From: an uncultured Allorhizobium sp.
GTDB lineage: Bacteria > Pseudomonadota > Alphaproteobacteria > Rhizobiales > Rhizobiaceae
Direction: 5' to 3'
Length of the DNA stretch: 64,000 nucleotides
Assembly (NCBI GenBank): GCA_958439205.1
Contig: OY288189.1
Location: 3,487,001-3,551,000, forward strand
The notes beneath the pieces were generated by a model. The model had not been told where the DNA came from. It was given only the letters and a program-made list of their open reading frames with translations, and did no database searches. How positions within the stretch are numbered: the stretch's first letter is position 1; every line of letters begins with the position of its first letter. This document shows, in pieces, positions 51,899 to 61,801 of the stretch. A program made the position numbers and the translations under genes.

Positions 51899-52822
51899 AT
51901 GACATCCTTCGTACTCCGGCGGCTCATGAGCGCCGTTCCGACGATCTTCATCGTCGTCACCATTTCATTCTTTCTGATGCGGTTTGCGCCCGGCGGCCCC
52001 TTCAATCTTGAGCGCCCGCTACCGCCCCAGACGATGGCCAACATTATGGCCACCTACAAACTCGACCAGCCGCTGATCAGCCAGTATCTCAGCTATATCG
52101 GCAATGCCTTAACCGGCGATCTCGGTCCGAGCTTTATCTACAAGGACAACACCGTTTCCGAACTGATCGGCAAGGCGCTGCCCTATTCGATCCAGCTCGG
52201 CGGTATCGCGATCCTCGTTGCCCTCATCGGCGGCGTCCTGCTCGGCACGGTCGCAGCACTCCGGCAAAACAGCACGATCGATTTCGCCGTCATGTCCTTT
52301 GCGACTGTTGGCGTGACGATCCCCAATTTCGTCGTGGGTCCGGTGCTGACCCTTCTGTTTGCCGTGATCCTCAACTGGTTGCCCGCCGGCAGCTGGGGCG
52401 ATGGATCGCTGCGTTATCTCATCCTGCCGGTCACGGCGCTGGCGCTGCCGCAGCTCGCGGTCTTTGCCCGCCTTACCCGTGGGGCGATGATCGAGGCGCT
52501 GCATACCGACCACATCCGCACGGCACGCGCCTACGGCTTGCCGTCGCGCGTGGTGGTCGTCACCCATGCAATGCGCGGCGCGATGCTGCCGATTGTCTCC
52601 TATCTCGCGCCCTGCGCTGCAGCCCTTTTGACTGGCTCTGCCGTGGTCGAGACGATCTTCACCATCCCCGGTGTCGGTCGATACTTCGTGCTCGGCGCGC
52701 TCAACCGCGACTATCCCCTCGTCATGGGCACCGTCATCCTCGTCGCCGTGTTCGTGATCGTCTTCAACCTGTTGGTCGATATCGCCTATGGCCTGCTCGA
52801 TCCGAGGGTTCGCAATGACTGA
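51899..52822 (+). CDS. oppB: Peptide ABC transporter permease OppB
   Basis: 307 residues, six membrane helices. The N-terminus MTSFVLRRLMSAVPTIFIVVTISFFLMRFAPGGPF and the EAA loop region TDHIRTARAYGLPSRVVVVTHAMRGAMLPIVSY are typical of OppB/DppB. Follows oppA after 61 bases with AGGAG before the ATG, and overlaps oppC by 8 bases. Confidence 0.93.
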   Translation: MTSFVLRRLMSAVPTIFIVVTISFFLMRFAPGGPFNLERPLPPQTMANIMATYKLDQPLISQYLSYIGNALTGDLGPSFIYKDNTVSELIGKALPYSIQLGGIAILVALIGGVLLGTVAALRQNSTIDFAVMSFATVGVTIPNFVVGPVLTLLFAVILNWLPAGSWGDGSLRYLILPVTALALPQLAVFARLTRGAMIEALHTDHIRTARAYGLPSRVVVVTHAMRGAMLPIVSYLAPCAAALLTGSAVVETIFTIPGVGRYFVLGALNRDYPLVMGTVILVAVFVIVFNLLVDIAYGLLDPRVRND

Positions 52823-53939
52823 TACCACCCTTTCCCCTCAGCCCGAGATCGCCGGACGCAGTCTGGCACAGCTCGCGATGATGCGCTTCCGGCGCAACAA
52901 GGCCGCCATTACCGGCTGCGTGCTTCTGGTCTTTGTCACGCTGTTTTCATTCGCCGGTCCGTTCTTCGTGAACCACAGCTACGATCAGGTCTTCTCCTCC
53001 TATGTCAGCGTGCCGCCGAGCCTTTCGCCGCGGCCGGACCCCGAGACCCTGCAGGACGTCGCCGAAAGTGTCGCCCAGCGGGCACGAGTGAACCTGGACA
53101 GCTTTACGGTCGAGGATGGCCGCTTCACGGCCGTGGTCAGCTCGGATGAGGAAATCGACCCCCGCACGATCCGCTATTTCGACCGCAACAACGAGTTCAA
53201 GAATTCGGAAGTCGTGGAACAGGCGGCGGATGGTCGAAGCCTTACGGTCTCCGGAACCGTGGATCAGGTTACCTTCCCCTTTGGCACGGATTCGAACGGC
53301 CGCGACCTCCTCGTCCGCGTCATGCTCGGCGGGCAGATCTCGCTCGCCGTCGGCCTTGCAGCCAGCCTCGTCTCGCTCGGCATCGGCGTCGTCTATGGTG
53401 CGACCTCGGGCTATCTCGGTGGCCGCGTCGACAATGTCATGATGCGTATCGTCGAAATCCTTTATTCGCTGCCCTTCGTCTTCCTCGTCGTGGTGCTCGT
53501 CGTCTTCTTCGGGCGATCGGTGATCCTGATCTTCCTGGTGATCGGGGCGGTGGAATGGCTGGAAATGGCCCGCATCGTGCGCGGCCAGACGCTGTCGCTC
53601 AAGCGCCGCGAGTTCGTTGGGGCTGCCGAAGCCTTGGGGCTCACCGACTGGCAGATCATCCGCCGCCACATCATTCCGAACACGATCGGCCCGGTCATCG
53701 TCTTCGTCACTGTCATCGTGCCGAAGGTAATCCTGCTCGAGAGCTTCCTCTCCTTCCTCGGCCTCGGTGTTCAGGCGCCGCTTGCCAGCTGGGGCACGCT
53801 GATCTCGGAAGGGGCGGCCAGCATGCAGAACGCACCCTGGCTCCTGATCTTCCCGGCGATCTTCTTCGTGACGACACTGTTTTCGCTGAATTTCGTGGGC
53901 GACGGCCTGCGGGATGCACTGGATCCGAAGGACCGATGA
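52815..53939 (+). CDS. oppC: Peptide ABC transporter permease OppC, with periplasmic insertion
   Basis: 374 residues, longer than the usual 290-300. The first helix (AAITGCVLLVFVTLFSFAGPFF) is followed by a large hydrophilic periplasmic stretch, about residues 45-150, with TVEDGRFTAVVSSDEEIDPRTIRYFDRNNEFK. Then comes the normal core: FPFGTDSNGRDLLVRVMLGGQISLAVGLAASLVSLGIGVVYGATSGYLGGRVDNVMMRIVEI and an EAA motif ALGLTDWQIIRRHIIPN. Overlaps oppB by 8 bases and the ATPase gene by 4. Confidence 0.92.
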   Translation: MTDTTLSPQPEIAGRSLAQLAMMRFRRNKAAITGCVLLVFVTLFSFAGPFFVNHSYDQVFSSYVSVPPSLSPRPDPETLQDVAESVAQRARVNLDSFTVEDGRFTAVVSSDEEIDPRTIRYFDRNNEFKNSEVVEQAADGRSLTVSGTVDQVTFPFGTDSNGRDLLVRVMLGGQISLAVGLAASLVSLGIGVVYGATSGYLGGRVDNVMMRIVEILYSLPFVFLVVVLVVFFGRSVILIFLVIGAVEWLEMARIVRGQTLSLKRREFVGAAEALGLTDWQIIRRHIIPNTIGPVIVFVTVIVPKVILLESFLSFLGLGVQAPLASWGTLISEGAASMQNAPWLLIFPAIFFVTTLFSLNFVGDGLRDALDPKDR

Positions 53940-55549
53940 GCATGGACGACAAGACAAACAATGAAACCGTGCTCGACGTTTCCGACCTCAAGGTGACGTT
54001 CGCGACACCCGACGGCACTGTCGAGGCGGTCAAGGGCATCAGCTTTTCGGTGAAGAAGGGCGAAACGCTCGCCATCGTCGGCGAAAGCGGCTCGGGCAAG
54101 AGCCAGACGATGATGGGCATCATGGGCCTGCTCGCCAAGAACGGCGATGTCAGCGGCACGGCCGTCTATGGCGGCCGGAACATCGTCGGCCTTCCGGTGG
54201 GCGAGCTCAATAAGGTGCGCGGCGCCAAGATCACCATGATCTTCCAGGAGCCGATGACCTCACTGGACCCGCTCTACCGGATCGGCAAGCAGATATCAGA
54301 GCCGCTGATCCATCACGGCGGCATGAGCAAGACGGAAGCGCGCGCCCGCGTGCTGGAACTGTTGAAGCTCGTCGGCATTCCCGACCCCGAGCGGCGCATC
54401 GACAGCTATCCGCACGAAATGTCGGGCGGCCAGCGCCAGCGCGTGATGATCGCGATGGCGCTCGCCAACGAGCCAGACGTGCTGATCGCGGATGAACCAA
54501 CGACCGCGCTTGATGTCACCATCCAGGCGCAGATCCTCGATCTGCTCGCCGACCTGCAGAAGCGCTTCGGCATGGCGATCGTGCTGATCACGCACGACCT
54601 CGGCGTGGTCAAACACGTGGCCGATCGCGTCGCCGTCATGCGCAAGGGCGAGATTGTTGAGACGGGCAGCCGCGACGCGATATTCGGCAATGCGCAACAC
54701 GACTACACGAAGATGCTGCTCGCCGCCGAACCGACGGGCACCAAGCCTCCGCCGGCAGACGATGCCCCCGTCGTTCTGGAAGGCCGCAATGTCACCGTCG
54801 ATTTCGACATCGGCAGCGGCGGTTTCCTGCGTCCGAACCGCACGTTCAGGGCGGTCAACCAGGTCAGCGTCCGGCTTCGCCAGGGCCAGACCATCGGCAT
54901 CGTCGGTGAGTCCGGTTCCGGCAAGTCGACGCTCGGACGGGCCCTGCTTAAGCTGCTCGCAGCCGATGGCGCCTTCCGCTTCGAGACGGCTGATATCACC
55001 AAGCTCGACCGGGCCGGCATGCGCCCCTTCCGCAAGCAGCTGCAGCTGGTGTTCCAGGATCCTTATGGCTCGCTCTCGCCGCGCCAGACGGTCGGCGAGA
55101 TCATCACCGAGGGTCTCTACGTGCACGAGCCGCAGCTCAGCCGCGCCGAGCGTGACGCGCGCGCCATTGCTGCTCTCAAGGAGGTTGGCCTCGATCCGGC
55201 GGCGCGCAATCGCTATCCGCATGAGTTCTCCGGCGGCCAGCGTCAGCGTATCGCCATTGCACGCTCGATGATCCTGAAGCCGAAGGTCGTCATCCTCGAC
55301 GAACCGACCTCGGCGCTCGACCGATCTGTCCAGCGGCAGGTGATCGAACTTCTGCGAGATCTGCAGGACAAACACGGCCTGTCCTACGTCTTCATCAGCC
55401 ACGACCTCTCGGTCATCAAGGCGATGTCGGACCACGTGATCGTCATGAAGAATGGCAAGATCGTCGAACAGGGTGCGACCGAGGAGATCTTCGAGCGCCC
55501 GGCGGAAGACTACACCCGCGACCTGATCGCGGCGGCCTTCAGCCATTGA
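53936..55549 (+). CDS. Fused double ATPase of peptide ABC transporter (OppD-OppF)
   Basis: 537 residues containing two complete ABC domains, the OppD and OppF subunits joined. Domain one: [14 protein letters not shown] (Walker A), [34 protein letters not shown] (signature and Walker B). Domain two: [50 protein letters not shown]. The linker lies near residues 270-280. Fusion guarantees one-to-one stoichiometry. The ATG at 53936 overlaps the oppC stop as ATGA. A terminator follows. Confidence 0.93.
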   Translation: MSMDDKTNNETVLDVSDLKVTFATPDGTVEAVKGISFSVKKGETLAIVGESGSGKSQTMMGIMGLLAKNGDVSGTAVYGGRNIVGLPVGELNKVRGAKITMIFQEPMTSLDPLYRIGKQISEPLIHHGGMSKTEARARVLELLKLVGIPDPERRIDSYPHEMSGGQRQRVMIAMALANEPDVLIADEPTTALDVTIQAQILDLLADLQKRFGMAIVLITHDLGVVKHVADRVAVMRKGEIVETGSRDAIFGNAQHDYTKMLLAAEPTGTKPPPADDAPVVLEGRNVTVDFDIGSGGFLRPNRTFRAVNQVSVRLRQGQTIGIVGESGSGKSTLGRALLKLLAADGAFRFETADITKLDRAGMRPFRKQLQLVFQDPYGSLSPRQTVGEIITEGLYVHEPQLSRAERDARAIAALKEVGLDPAARNRYPHEFSGGQRQRIAIARSMILKPKVVILDEPTSALDRSVQRQVIELLRDLQDKHGLSYVFISHDLSVIKAMSDHVIVMKNGKIVEQGATEEIFERPAEDYTRDLIAAAFSH

Positions 55550-55555
55550 GACGAC

Positions 55556-55578
55556 GGCGCCCGGCTGGTCCGGGCGCC
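55556..55578. terminator. Hairpin terminator of the opp operon
   Basis: GGCGCCCGG (55556-55564) and CCGGGCGCC (55570-55578) with a CTGGT loop, between the operon and the convergent lipid kinase gene. Confidence 0.85.
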
Positions 55579-55584
55579 CTTCCC

Positions 55585-56502
55585 TTACGCTACCGGCTGC
55601 GGTTGGGGGACGAGAACCTTGAGTTCGCCGGCATGGATCTTGATTTCAACGTCGGCCGGCATGCGCAACAGTTCGCCGTCCAAAACGCAGGCCGCGCCCT
55701 TGCGATGCCTCGGGAAGTGCAGGCGCACCATATCGGCGGTCGACGCGGTCACCGCTTCGTTATCCTTGAACTTGCCTCTGATGATGTCGAAAGCGAGAAG
55801 CCCGACCCCGGTCGGCTCCAGTGGGGCTGCGAGATAGACCCCCAGCTTGCCGGTGTCGACGCGATCGGCAAAGAACAGCGAGTTGTTGCCCAGCGGATTG
55901 TTGGAGACGGAGATCGCTGAGACGGGCCGCTCATCGCTCTTGCCATCGCCGTTCATGTCGAAGACGACATCGAAACGTGGCGGATCGAGCATGACGCCGA
56001 AGGCCGCACTGGTGCTTGCCCGCATCTTGCCGAGGCGTGAGGCGAAGTTCATCTGATTGCGCATGCGGACCATGCGGGCGTGGAGGCCTGCGGAAAACTG
56101 ATGAACGAAGGGGCGGCCATTGGCGGTTGCGATGTCGACATCGGCAATCTCGGCACTGGCGAGCACGTCCAGGACCTTCCAGATGTCGAGCGGCAGCTTA
56201 AGCGATCGAGCAAAGAGGTTCATCGTGCCGGCCGGGATGACACCGAGCGGCAGCTTTGCCTTCCAGGCGACAGCGGCGGCCGTCGAGATGGTTCCATCAC
56301 CGCCACCTGCGAGCAGAGCCTCGACCCCAGGCGTTGCGACAGCCTTCTCCAGCGCCTCGACGATCTCGTCCCCACCGACCACCGTGCAATCGAGCTCATG
56401 GCCTCTTGCGGCAAAGGCGCGGTTCGCGTTTTCGCAATAGGTCTGCATGTCGGTGGTCTTGAACGTACCACCGTCGCGATTGAGTACTGCCTTGATCTTC
56501 AT
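55585..56502 (-). CDS. Diacylglycerol kinase family lipid kinase
   Basis: 305 residues. The catalytic glycine motif is ALLAGGGDGTISTAAAV, followed by LPLGVIPAGTMNLFARSLKLPLD (the GTMNLFAR motif of the YegS/DagK-like group). The C-terminal beta-sandwich ends GAACVLDGELLRMPADVEIKIHAGELKVLVP. It would phosphorylate a lipid such as diacylglycerol or sphingosine-like substrate, recycling phospholipid. AAAGGGCG precedes the ATG. The exact lipid is not known. Confidence 0.88.
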   Translation of the reverse strand: MKIKAVLNRDGGTFKTTDMQTYCENANRAFAARGHELDCTVVGGDEIVEALEKAVATPGVEALLAGGGDGTISTAAAVAWKAKLPLGVIPAGTMNLFARSLKLPLDIWKVLDVLASAEIADVDIATANGRPFVHQFSAGLHARMVRMRNQMNFASRLGKMRASTSAAFGVMLDPPRFDVVFDMNGDGKSDERPVSAISVSNNPLGNNSLFFADRVDTGKLGVYLAAPLEPTGVGLLAFDIIRGKFKDNEAVTASTADMVRLHFPRHRKGAACVLDGELLRMPADVEIKIHAGELKVLVPQPQPVA

Positions 56503-56751
56503 CTCGCCCTTTCGCGGCCCAGAAAGGGCCGAAGCTCAGAACGCCTCGGCCTGTGAAAAGTTTCCTTGTGGCAGAGATCGATAGCATTTGAGCAATTTTC
56601 AAGGCCAGGAGCAAAAGCCTTTGCCGCAGTGCACACCGATATGATAAATAACAATTCTCATTTCAGCTGGCTTCCGGGCCTTTCTTCCATCGCTGCTTCC
56701 TGAAGAAGCTTTTTGCGCCACGCGTCCCGCGCCGGCGCGCAAGGTGTTTGC

Positions 56752-57978
56752 ATGACCGATTGTTCGACCCTGGCCCATCCCCTCGATTCACGAGGGAGCG
56801 AAGCGCAAACGCTGACCGCATCCACCATCCTTCTGATCGAGCTGGCGCTGGCCGCCGGCGGCTTCGGGATCGGCACCGGTGAATTTGTCATCATGGGCCT
56901 GCTGCCCGAGGTCGCAGACACCTACGGCGTGACGGTTCCCCAGGCCGGCCACGTGATCAGTGCCTATGCGCTGGGCGTCGTCATCGGCGCACCGATCATC
57001 GCAGCGCTTGCCGCAAAACTCCCACGCAAGACGCTGCTCTTGATGCTGATGGGCCTCTTCGCCGTCGGCAACTTTGCGAGCGCTCTCGCCACCGAATTCT
57101 CGACCTTCACCCTGCTGCGCTTCGTCACCGGCCTGCCGCATGGCGCCTATTTCGGTGTGGCGGCGCTGGTCGCTGCCTCCATGGCGCCGCCGAACCGTCG
57201 CGTGCGGGCCGTGGGCCGCGTGATGCTGGGCCTCACCATCGCCACCCTGATCGGCACACCGATCGCGACCTTTCTCGGCCAGCTCATGAGCTGGCGCGCC
57301 GCCTTCTTCCTGGTCGCGGCAATCGGCGCCATCACCGTGGCGCTGATCGCGCTCTATCTGCCGAAGGATGAAGTGGCGGAAGGCGCCAGCATCCGCCGCG
57401 AACTCTCCGCCTTCGGTCGCCTGCAGGTCTGGCTGTCCTTCGGTGTCGCTGCCGTCGGCTTCGGTGGGATGTTTGCGATCTTCAGCTATATCGCCAAGAC
57501 CGTGACGGATACCGCAGGCCTCCCCGCCAGCATGATCGCCGTCGTGCTCGCCCTTTTCGGCATCGGCATGAATGTCGGCAATATCGTCGGCAGCCGCATG
57601 GCGGACTATTCGCTGAAAGGTACGATCGGCGGCATGCTCGCCTTCAACATCGCGCTGATGGCCGTCTTCTCGCTGACCGCCCACAATCCGGTCATGCTCT
57701 GCATCTGCGTGTTTCTCACCGGTTGCGGCTTTGCCGCCTGCCCTGCCGTCCAGACCCGCCTGATGGATGTCGCAGCCGACGCCCAGACGCTGGCCGCCGC
57801 GACCAACCATTCCGCCTTCAACATTGCGAACGCGCTCGGCGCCTGGCTTGGTGGTCTGGTGATCGCGGCCGGCTATGGCTACGGCGCCACCGGTTATGTC
57901 GGCGCGGTGCTCTCGGCCTTCGGCCTGATCATCTTCCTCATTTCCGTGGCACTCGAAAAGAAGCCGTCACGCGGCTGA
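56752..57978 (+). CDS. MFS transporter, AraJ/sugar-efflux type
   Basis: 408 residues. The signature [53 protein letters not shown] near the start marks the AraJ/YdhP (DHA1-type) exporters; 12 helices are apparent. ATG 56752 is chosen because 13 upstream codons are not hydrophobic or conserved-looking. Its last 12 bases overlap the convergent HxlR gene. Substrate unknown. Confidence 0.88.
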   Translation: MTDCSTLAHPLDSRGSEAQTLTASTILLIELALAAGGFGIGTGEFVIMGLLPEVADTYGVTVPQAGHVISAYALGVVIGAPIIAALAAKLPRKTLLLMLMGLFAVGNFASALATEFSTFTLLRFVTGLPHGAYFGVAALVAASMAPPNRRVRAVGRVMLGLTIATLIGTPIATFLGQLMSWRAAFFLVAAIGAITVALIALYLPKDEVAEGASIRRELSAFGRLQVWLSFGVAAVGFGGMFAIFSYIAKTVTDTAGLPASMIAVVLALFGIGMNVGNIVGSRMADYSLKGTIGGMLAFNIALMAVFSLTAHNPVMLCICVFLTGCGFAACPAVQTRLMDVAADAQTLAAATNHSAFNIANALGAWLGGLVIAAGYGYGATGYVGAVLSAFGLIIFLISVALEKKPSRG

Positions 57979-58365
57979 GGCCGTCTCCACGATTGCGTCG
58001 GGCTCGATCATGCGCCGCTCGCCATCGCGGCATTCGACATGGCGCGTGCCCCACTGTTCGAGCACCATGATAACAGGACGCAGGCTCTGTCCGAGCGGTG
58101 TCAGCGCATAGTCAACGCGCGGCGGCACCACCGGATGGACGGTGCGCGTCACAAGCCCCTGCTCTTCCAGCTCGCGCAACTGCTTGGTCAGCATGCGCTG
58201 GGTCACGGCCTGCAGCCTGCGGCGCAGCTCGCTGAAGCGCAGCGTGCCGTCGACCAGGAGATGATAGAGGATCACGCCCTTCCATTTGCCGTCGAGAAAG
58301 CTCAGCGTCGTCTCAACCGGGCAGCCTGGAAACGCGTTGGTCATTTTGGCGCGTGGTCGCGACAT
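57967..58365 (-). CDS. HxlR family transcriptional regulator
   Basis: 132 residues, one winged-helix domain. The motif [81 protein letters not shown] is the HxlR core, with a cysteine near the start (C15) that can act as a redox or electrophile sensor in this family. Divergent from the quinone oxidoreductase gene; these pairs usually respond to quinones or aldehydes. Confidence 0.92.
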   Translation of the reverse strand: MSRPRAKMTNAFPGCPVETTLSFLDGKWKGVILYHLLVDGTLRFSELRRRLQAVTQRMLTKQLRELEEQGLVTRTVHPVVPPRVDYALTPLGQSLRPVIMVLEQWGTRHVECRDGERRMIEPDAIVETASAA

Positions 58366-58370
58366 GGGCA

Positions 58371-58386
58371 GTATCCTTTCTGATAC
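58371..58386. promoter_or_regulatory. Candidate HxlR operator
   Basis: GTATC (58371-58375) and GATAC (58382-58386) form an inverted repeat with a 6-base spacer (CTTTCT), 6 bases from the HxlR start. Repeats of this sort are typical of HxlR sites. Confidence 0.55.
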
Positions 58387-58489
58387 CGAGGTTCATTTCT
58401 GTGCCTACGAACACAAAATGTGCATTCTTGCGAAGATCCCATCTATGTCCTTAATGGGCAGCGTGCAAATGCAAGACAGGAGTTGCCCC

Positions 58490-59512
58490 ATGCGAGCCAT
58501 CGGTTTCCACAAGCCCCAGCCCATCACCTCGGACGAGGCCCTGGTCGATCTCGACCTGCCGATGCCTGAGGCTTCCGGTCACGACCTCCTGGTCGAAATC
58601 AAGGCCGTCTCGGTCAATCCCGTTGACACCAAGGTACGTCGCAACCATACGCCGGCAGCCGGCGAGGCCCGCATTCTCGGCTATGACGCGGCCGGCGTGG
58701 TCAAGGCAGTCGGGGCGGACGTGACGCTCTTCAAGCCCGGTGACGAAGTCTACTATGCCGGCGCGATCGGGCGCCCTGGCACCAATGCCGAATATCATCT
58801 CGTCGACGAGCGTATCGTCGGCATCAAGCCGAAGTCGCTCAGCTTTGCAGAGGCTGCCGCCTTGCCGCTGACCGCCATCACCGCCTATGAGGCGTTGTTC
58901 GACAGGCTCAAGGTCGCCGATCCCGTGCTGGGTGCCGAACGGGCGATCCTGATCACCGGCGGCGCGGGCGGCGTGGGCTCGATTGCCATTCAGCTCGCCA
59001 AAACGCTGACCGACCTCAAGGTCATCGCGACCGCCTCGCGGCCCGAGACCGCAGACTGGGCAAAATCACTCGGTGCAGATCACGTGATCGACCACAGCAA
59101 GCCGCTCGCTGAGGAATATGCAAAGCTCGGCATCGGCGCACCCGCCTTCATCTTCTCGGTCACGCATTCGAGCCAACATCGCCTGGCCATGGCCGAGATC
59201 ATCGCGCCGATGGGCCGCATCTGCCTGATCGACGACTTTCCGGAAGGGTTCGACATTCTTGCCTTCAAGATGAAGGTGGTGTCGCTGCATTGGGAGTTCA
59301 TGTTCTCGCGTCCGATGTTCCAGACGCCTGACATGATCGAGCAGCACAAGCTGCTGACGCATGTCGCTGAGCTGATCGACAGCGGCAAGATCCGCACGAC
59401 GCTCGACACTGTGCTGGGGCCGATCACGGCGGAGAACTTGCGCAAGGCGCATGCCATCATCGAAAGCAACCGGGCGCGCGGAAAGATCGTGCTGGAAGGC
59501 TTTCCCGCCTGA
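58490..59512 (+). CDS. Zinc-type alcohol dehydrogenase-like quinone oxidoreductase
   Basis: 340 residues of the medium-chain dehydrogenase/reductase superfamily, group of NADPH:quinone reductases that lack catalytic zinc. Marks are VSVNPVDTKVRRNHTPAAGEARILGYDAAGVVKAVG, FKPGDEVYYAGAIGRPGTNAEYHLVDE, and the dinucleotide fold ILITGGAGGVGSIAIQLAKTL. Probable function: reduction of electrophilic quinones. AGGAG precedes ATG 58490; the longer frame runs through the control region. Confidence 0.9.
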   Translation: MRAIGFHKPQPITSDEALVDLDLPMPEASGHDLLVEIKAVSVNPVDTKVRRNHTPAAGEARILGYDAAGVVKAVGADVTLFKPGDEVYYAGAIGRPGTNAEYHLVDERIVGIKPKSLSFAEAAALPLTAITAYEALFDRLKVADPVLGAERAILITGGAGGVGSIAIQLAKTLTDLKVIATASRPETADWAKSLGADHVIDHSKPLAEEYAKLGIGAPAFIFSVTHSSQHRLAMAEIIAPMGRICLIDDFPEGFDILAFKMKVVSLHWEFMFSRPMFQTPDMIEQHKLLTHVAELIDSGKIRTTLDTVLGPITAENLRKAHAIIESNRARGKIVLEGFPA

Positions 59513-59564
59513 GCAAAGGCAGATTGGCCGCCGAACCCCGCGGCGTCCAATCAAGACCCGGACT

Positions 59565-60038
59565 TCAGGAACGGGCGGGGAGCTTCAACGGCGCCCCGGT
59601 CTTGACGCTCCGGATGGCGAAATTCGACCGGATATCGGTGACACTTGGCAGGACGAGAAGTCTCTCGGTCAAAAGGGTCTCATAGGCGGACAGGTTCTCG
59701 ACGACGACTTCCGCCAGAAAATCCGACTCGCCTGATATCATATAGCAGGCGACCACTTCCGGAATGTCGAGCAGGGCGTCATGCAGCGCGTCGGCATTTT
59801 CCCGGGTGTGGCGTGCGACCTTGAAGGCCACAAAGACCGTGAGTTCGAGCCCGAGCGCACGGCGATCCAGGTCGGCACGGTATCCCCTGATGATACCGCT
59901 CTCCTCCATCAGGCGGATCCGCCTCAGGCAGGGTGATTGCGAAAGACCGACCTTGTCGGCGATCTCAACATTGGTGGTGCGCGCATCTTCCTGGAGCAGC
60001 CCCAGTATCGCATGATCGAATTTGTCGAGTTTTGGCAT
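59565..60038 (-). CDS. Lrp/AsnC family transcriptional regulator
   Basis: 157 residues. The helix-turn-helix is LDKFDHAILGLLQEDARTTNVEIADKVGLSQSPCLRRIRLMEESGIIRGYRADLDRRALG, followed by the RAM (ferredoxin-fold) ligand-binding domain ending at IRSNFAIRSVKTG. It is divergent from an EamA exporter, which is a frequent Lrp target, so regulation of amino acid efflux is inferred. Confidence 0.92.
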   Translation of the reverse strand: MPKLDKFDHAILGLLQEDARTTNVEIADKVGLSQSPCLRRIRLMEESGIIRGYRADLDRRALGLELTVFVAFKVARHTRENADALHDALLDIPEVVACYMISGESDFLAEVVVENLSAYETLLTERLLVLPSVTDIRSNFAIRSVKTGAPLKLPARS

Positions 60039-60167
60039 GAACCCTCACCAGGGCGGACAATATTGGCAGAACCTGTCAATCCACTAGTGATCTGAGGCGA
60101 AATTGGCAAGGACATGCCCCGTCGGCAGCCCTAGAATGGCGGGCACAGAACTCGTTCGGAGTCCCGC

Positions 60168-61070
60168 ATGTCCACCGTCGGCACCTCTCAAATCCCCGGC
60201 TCGCGTCGCTCGGCACTTGGTGCCCTGTCTGCACTCTCCGTCGTGCTCATCTGGGCCGCTTGGCTGGTCTCCACCCGCCACAGCGTCGGTGCGGGTCTGG
60301 GGCCACTCGACCTCAGCCTTTTGCGCTATGGCATTCCGGCTCTGGTCCTGACGCCGGTCTGGTGGCGGACAGGCCTGTTTCCGAAGGGTGCCACAGGGGC
60401 ACTCGCTCTCATGGTTGTCGGATCCGGGGCCCCCTTCTTCCAGATCGTCGCCTTCGGCATGCGCCACACGCCAGCTTCGGCGGCGGGCGTCCTCCTGCCG
60501 GGGTTGATGCCGCTGGCCGTCGCGCTCATTGGAATGCTGTTCCTCGGTGAAAAACCGGACAACTGGCGCAAGCTGGGCATGCTGGGGATTCTCGCGGGCG
60601 GCGGTGTACTTCTGTACGGCAATCTGGGCGGGGATGGACTGGGATGGATCAGCTTCACCATCCTACCCATCGGAGCGACGCTCTGGGCCGTCTACACCCA
60701 TGCCTTCCGACGCAGCGGGCTCAATGCCTTCGAGGGCGCGGCGCTGATCTGCGTCTGGTCGACGATCCTCAACCTCGCCGCCCTGCCCTTCGTGGGTACG
60801 CGTTTCCTGTCGGCGCCATCCTCGGAAATCGCCCTGCAGGCGGTCACGCAGGGCCTCTTGTCCGGTCTTGTCGCCACGCTTCTCTATGGCGCTGCGGTTC
60901 GGACACTTGGCGGAACGCAGGCCGCGGCTTATACGGCGATCACGCCGGTAGCGGCGGCCATCGGTGGAACACTCTTCCTTTCGGAACCACTCGGTGCAGC
61001 AACCATTGTCGCTGCTCTCGTCACCGGCTTGGGTGTCCTCTTGTCAACTGGCCTTCTGTCGAAGCGCTGA
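60168..61070 (+). CDS. EamA family (DMT) transporter
   Basis: 300 residues with ten hydrophobic segments arranged as two EamA repeats: ALSVVLIWAAWLVSTRHSVG...LDLSLLRYGIPALVLTP first and WISFTILPIGATLWAVYTHAFRRSG...AAAYTAITPVAAAIGGTLFLSEPLGAATIVAALVTGLGVLLS second. Members export amino acids or other metabolites. It stands 129 bases from the divergent Lrp gene. Confidence 0.9.
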   Translation: MSTVGTSQIPGSRRSALGALSALSVVLIWAAWLVSTRHSVGAGLGPLDLSLLRYGIPALVLTPVWWRTGLFPKGATGALALMVVGSGAPFFQIVAFGMRHTPASAAGVLLPGLMPLAVALIGMLFLGEKPDNWRKLGMLGILAGGGVLLYGNLGGDGLGWISFTILPIGATLWAVYTHAFRRSGLNAFEGAALICVWSTILNLAALPFVGTRFLSAPSSEIALQAVTQGLLSGLVATLLYGAAVRTLGGTQAAAYTAITPVAAAIGGTLFLSEPLGAATIVAALVTGLGVLLSTGLLSKR

Positions 61071-61088
61071 TCGCGCATAGCTGCTGCG

Positions 61089-61496
61089 TCAGGCCGCTGA
61101 ACGCATGATCGCTTCACTGCCAACAGGCATTTCGCACGGCTTCAGCGCCGCGTCTTCCACGGCCACCAGGTTTTCTTGGCCCCAGCGGCCAAGGGCCTGG
61201 ATGACCGGCTCGAGGCTGCGGCCGAGCGGGGTCAGCGAATAGTCGACGCGGGGCGGTACGACCGGGTAGACGGTGCGGGCGACGAGGCCCGCGACTTCCA
61301 TCTCGCGCAACTGCTTGGACAGCGTACGGTGGGTGATGGTGGACAGAAGCTTGACCAGTTCGTTGAAGCGAAGGACCTCGTCACGCAGAAGATGATGAAG
61401 GATGACACCCTTCCATTTGCCGTCGAGGAGCTGGAGGGTCGCCTCGATCTGGCATCCACCAAGGTCGGATAAGCCGGATTTTGTCTCGCGAGCCAT
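61089..61496 (-). CDS. HxlR family transcriptional regulator
   Basis: 135 residues. Core motif [81 protein letters not shown], closely like the HxlR at 57967-58365 (shared [10 protein letters not shown] and VPPRVDY). Also has a cysteine before the helix (C15). Convergent with the EamA gene; no obvious target is adjacent, so it may be a regulator of a distant gene. Confidence 0.9.
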   Translation of the reverse strand: MARETKSGLSDLGGCQIEATLQLLDGKWKGVILHHLLRDEVLRFNELVKLLSTITHRTLSKQLREMEVAGLVARTVYPVVPPRVDYSLTPLGRSLEPVIQALGRWGQENLVAVEDAALKPCEMPVGSEAIMRSAA

Positions 61497-61801
61497 TCAA
61501 ATTTCCTTCTCAAATCTCGACACGTCGACCTAGACGCGTCTGTTCCCACTTAGTCCTGACCGACGAAGGCGCAAAGCCTCAAACCGGTCGGATTTGGTCG
61601 ACACAGCGTCAACACCTGCTTCGACGCGCAACGGCACCGAAAAGTTTCACTGCGGGGAGATTGGGGCGAAGTCGCGAGTCGGAAAGGCTGATTTCGCACT
61701 CGTGAGTTTGCGTGACAAGAGACTGTCACGGACCGATCAAAAAAGCGTGGCGCCGGTCGCGAGACCAGCGCCACTCAAAATCATAGGGATCGATGCGGCG
61801 A
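61497..61801. other. 305 bp intergenic region with a terminator hairpin
   Basis: No gene is seen. At 61747-61774 GTGGCGC and GCGCCAC with an inner GGTC/GACC stem form a hairpin that would end the leftward L,D-transpeptidase transcript, followed on that strand by TTTT-rich sequence. The rest carries the upstream region of the leftward HxlR gene. Confidence 0.6.
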
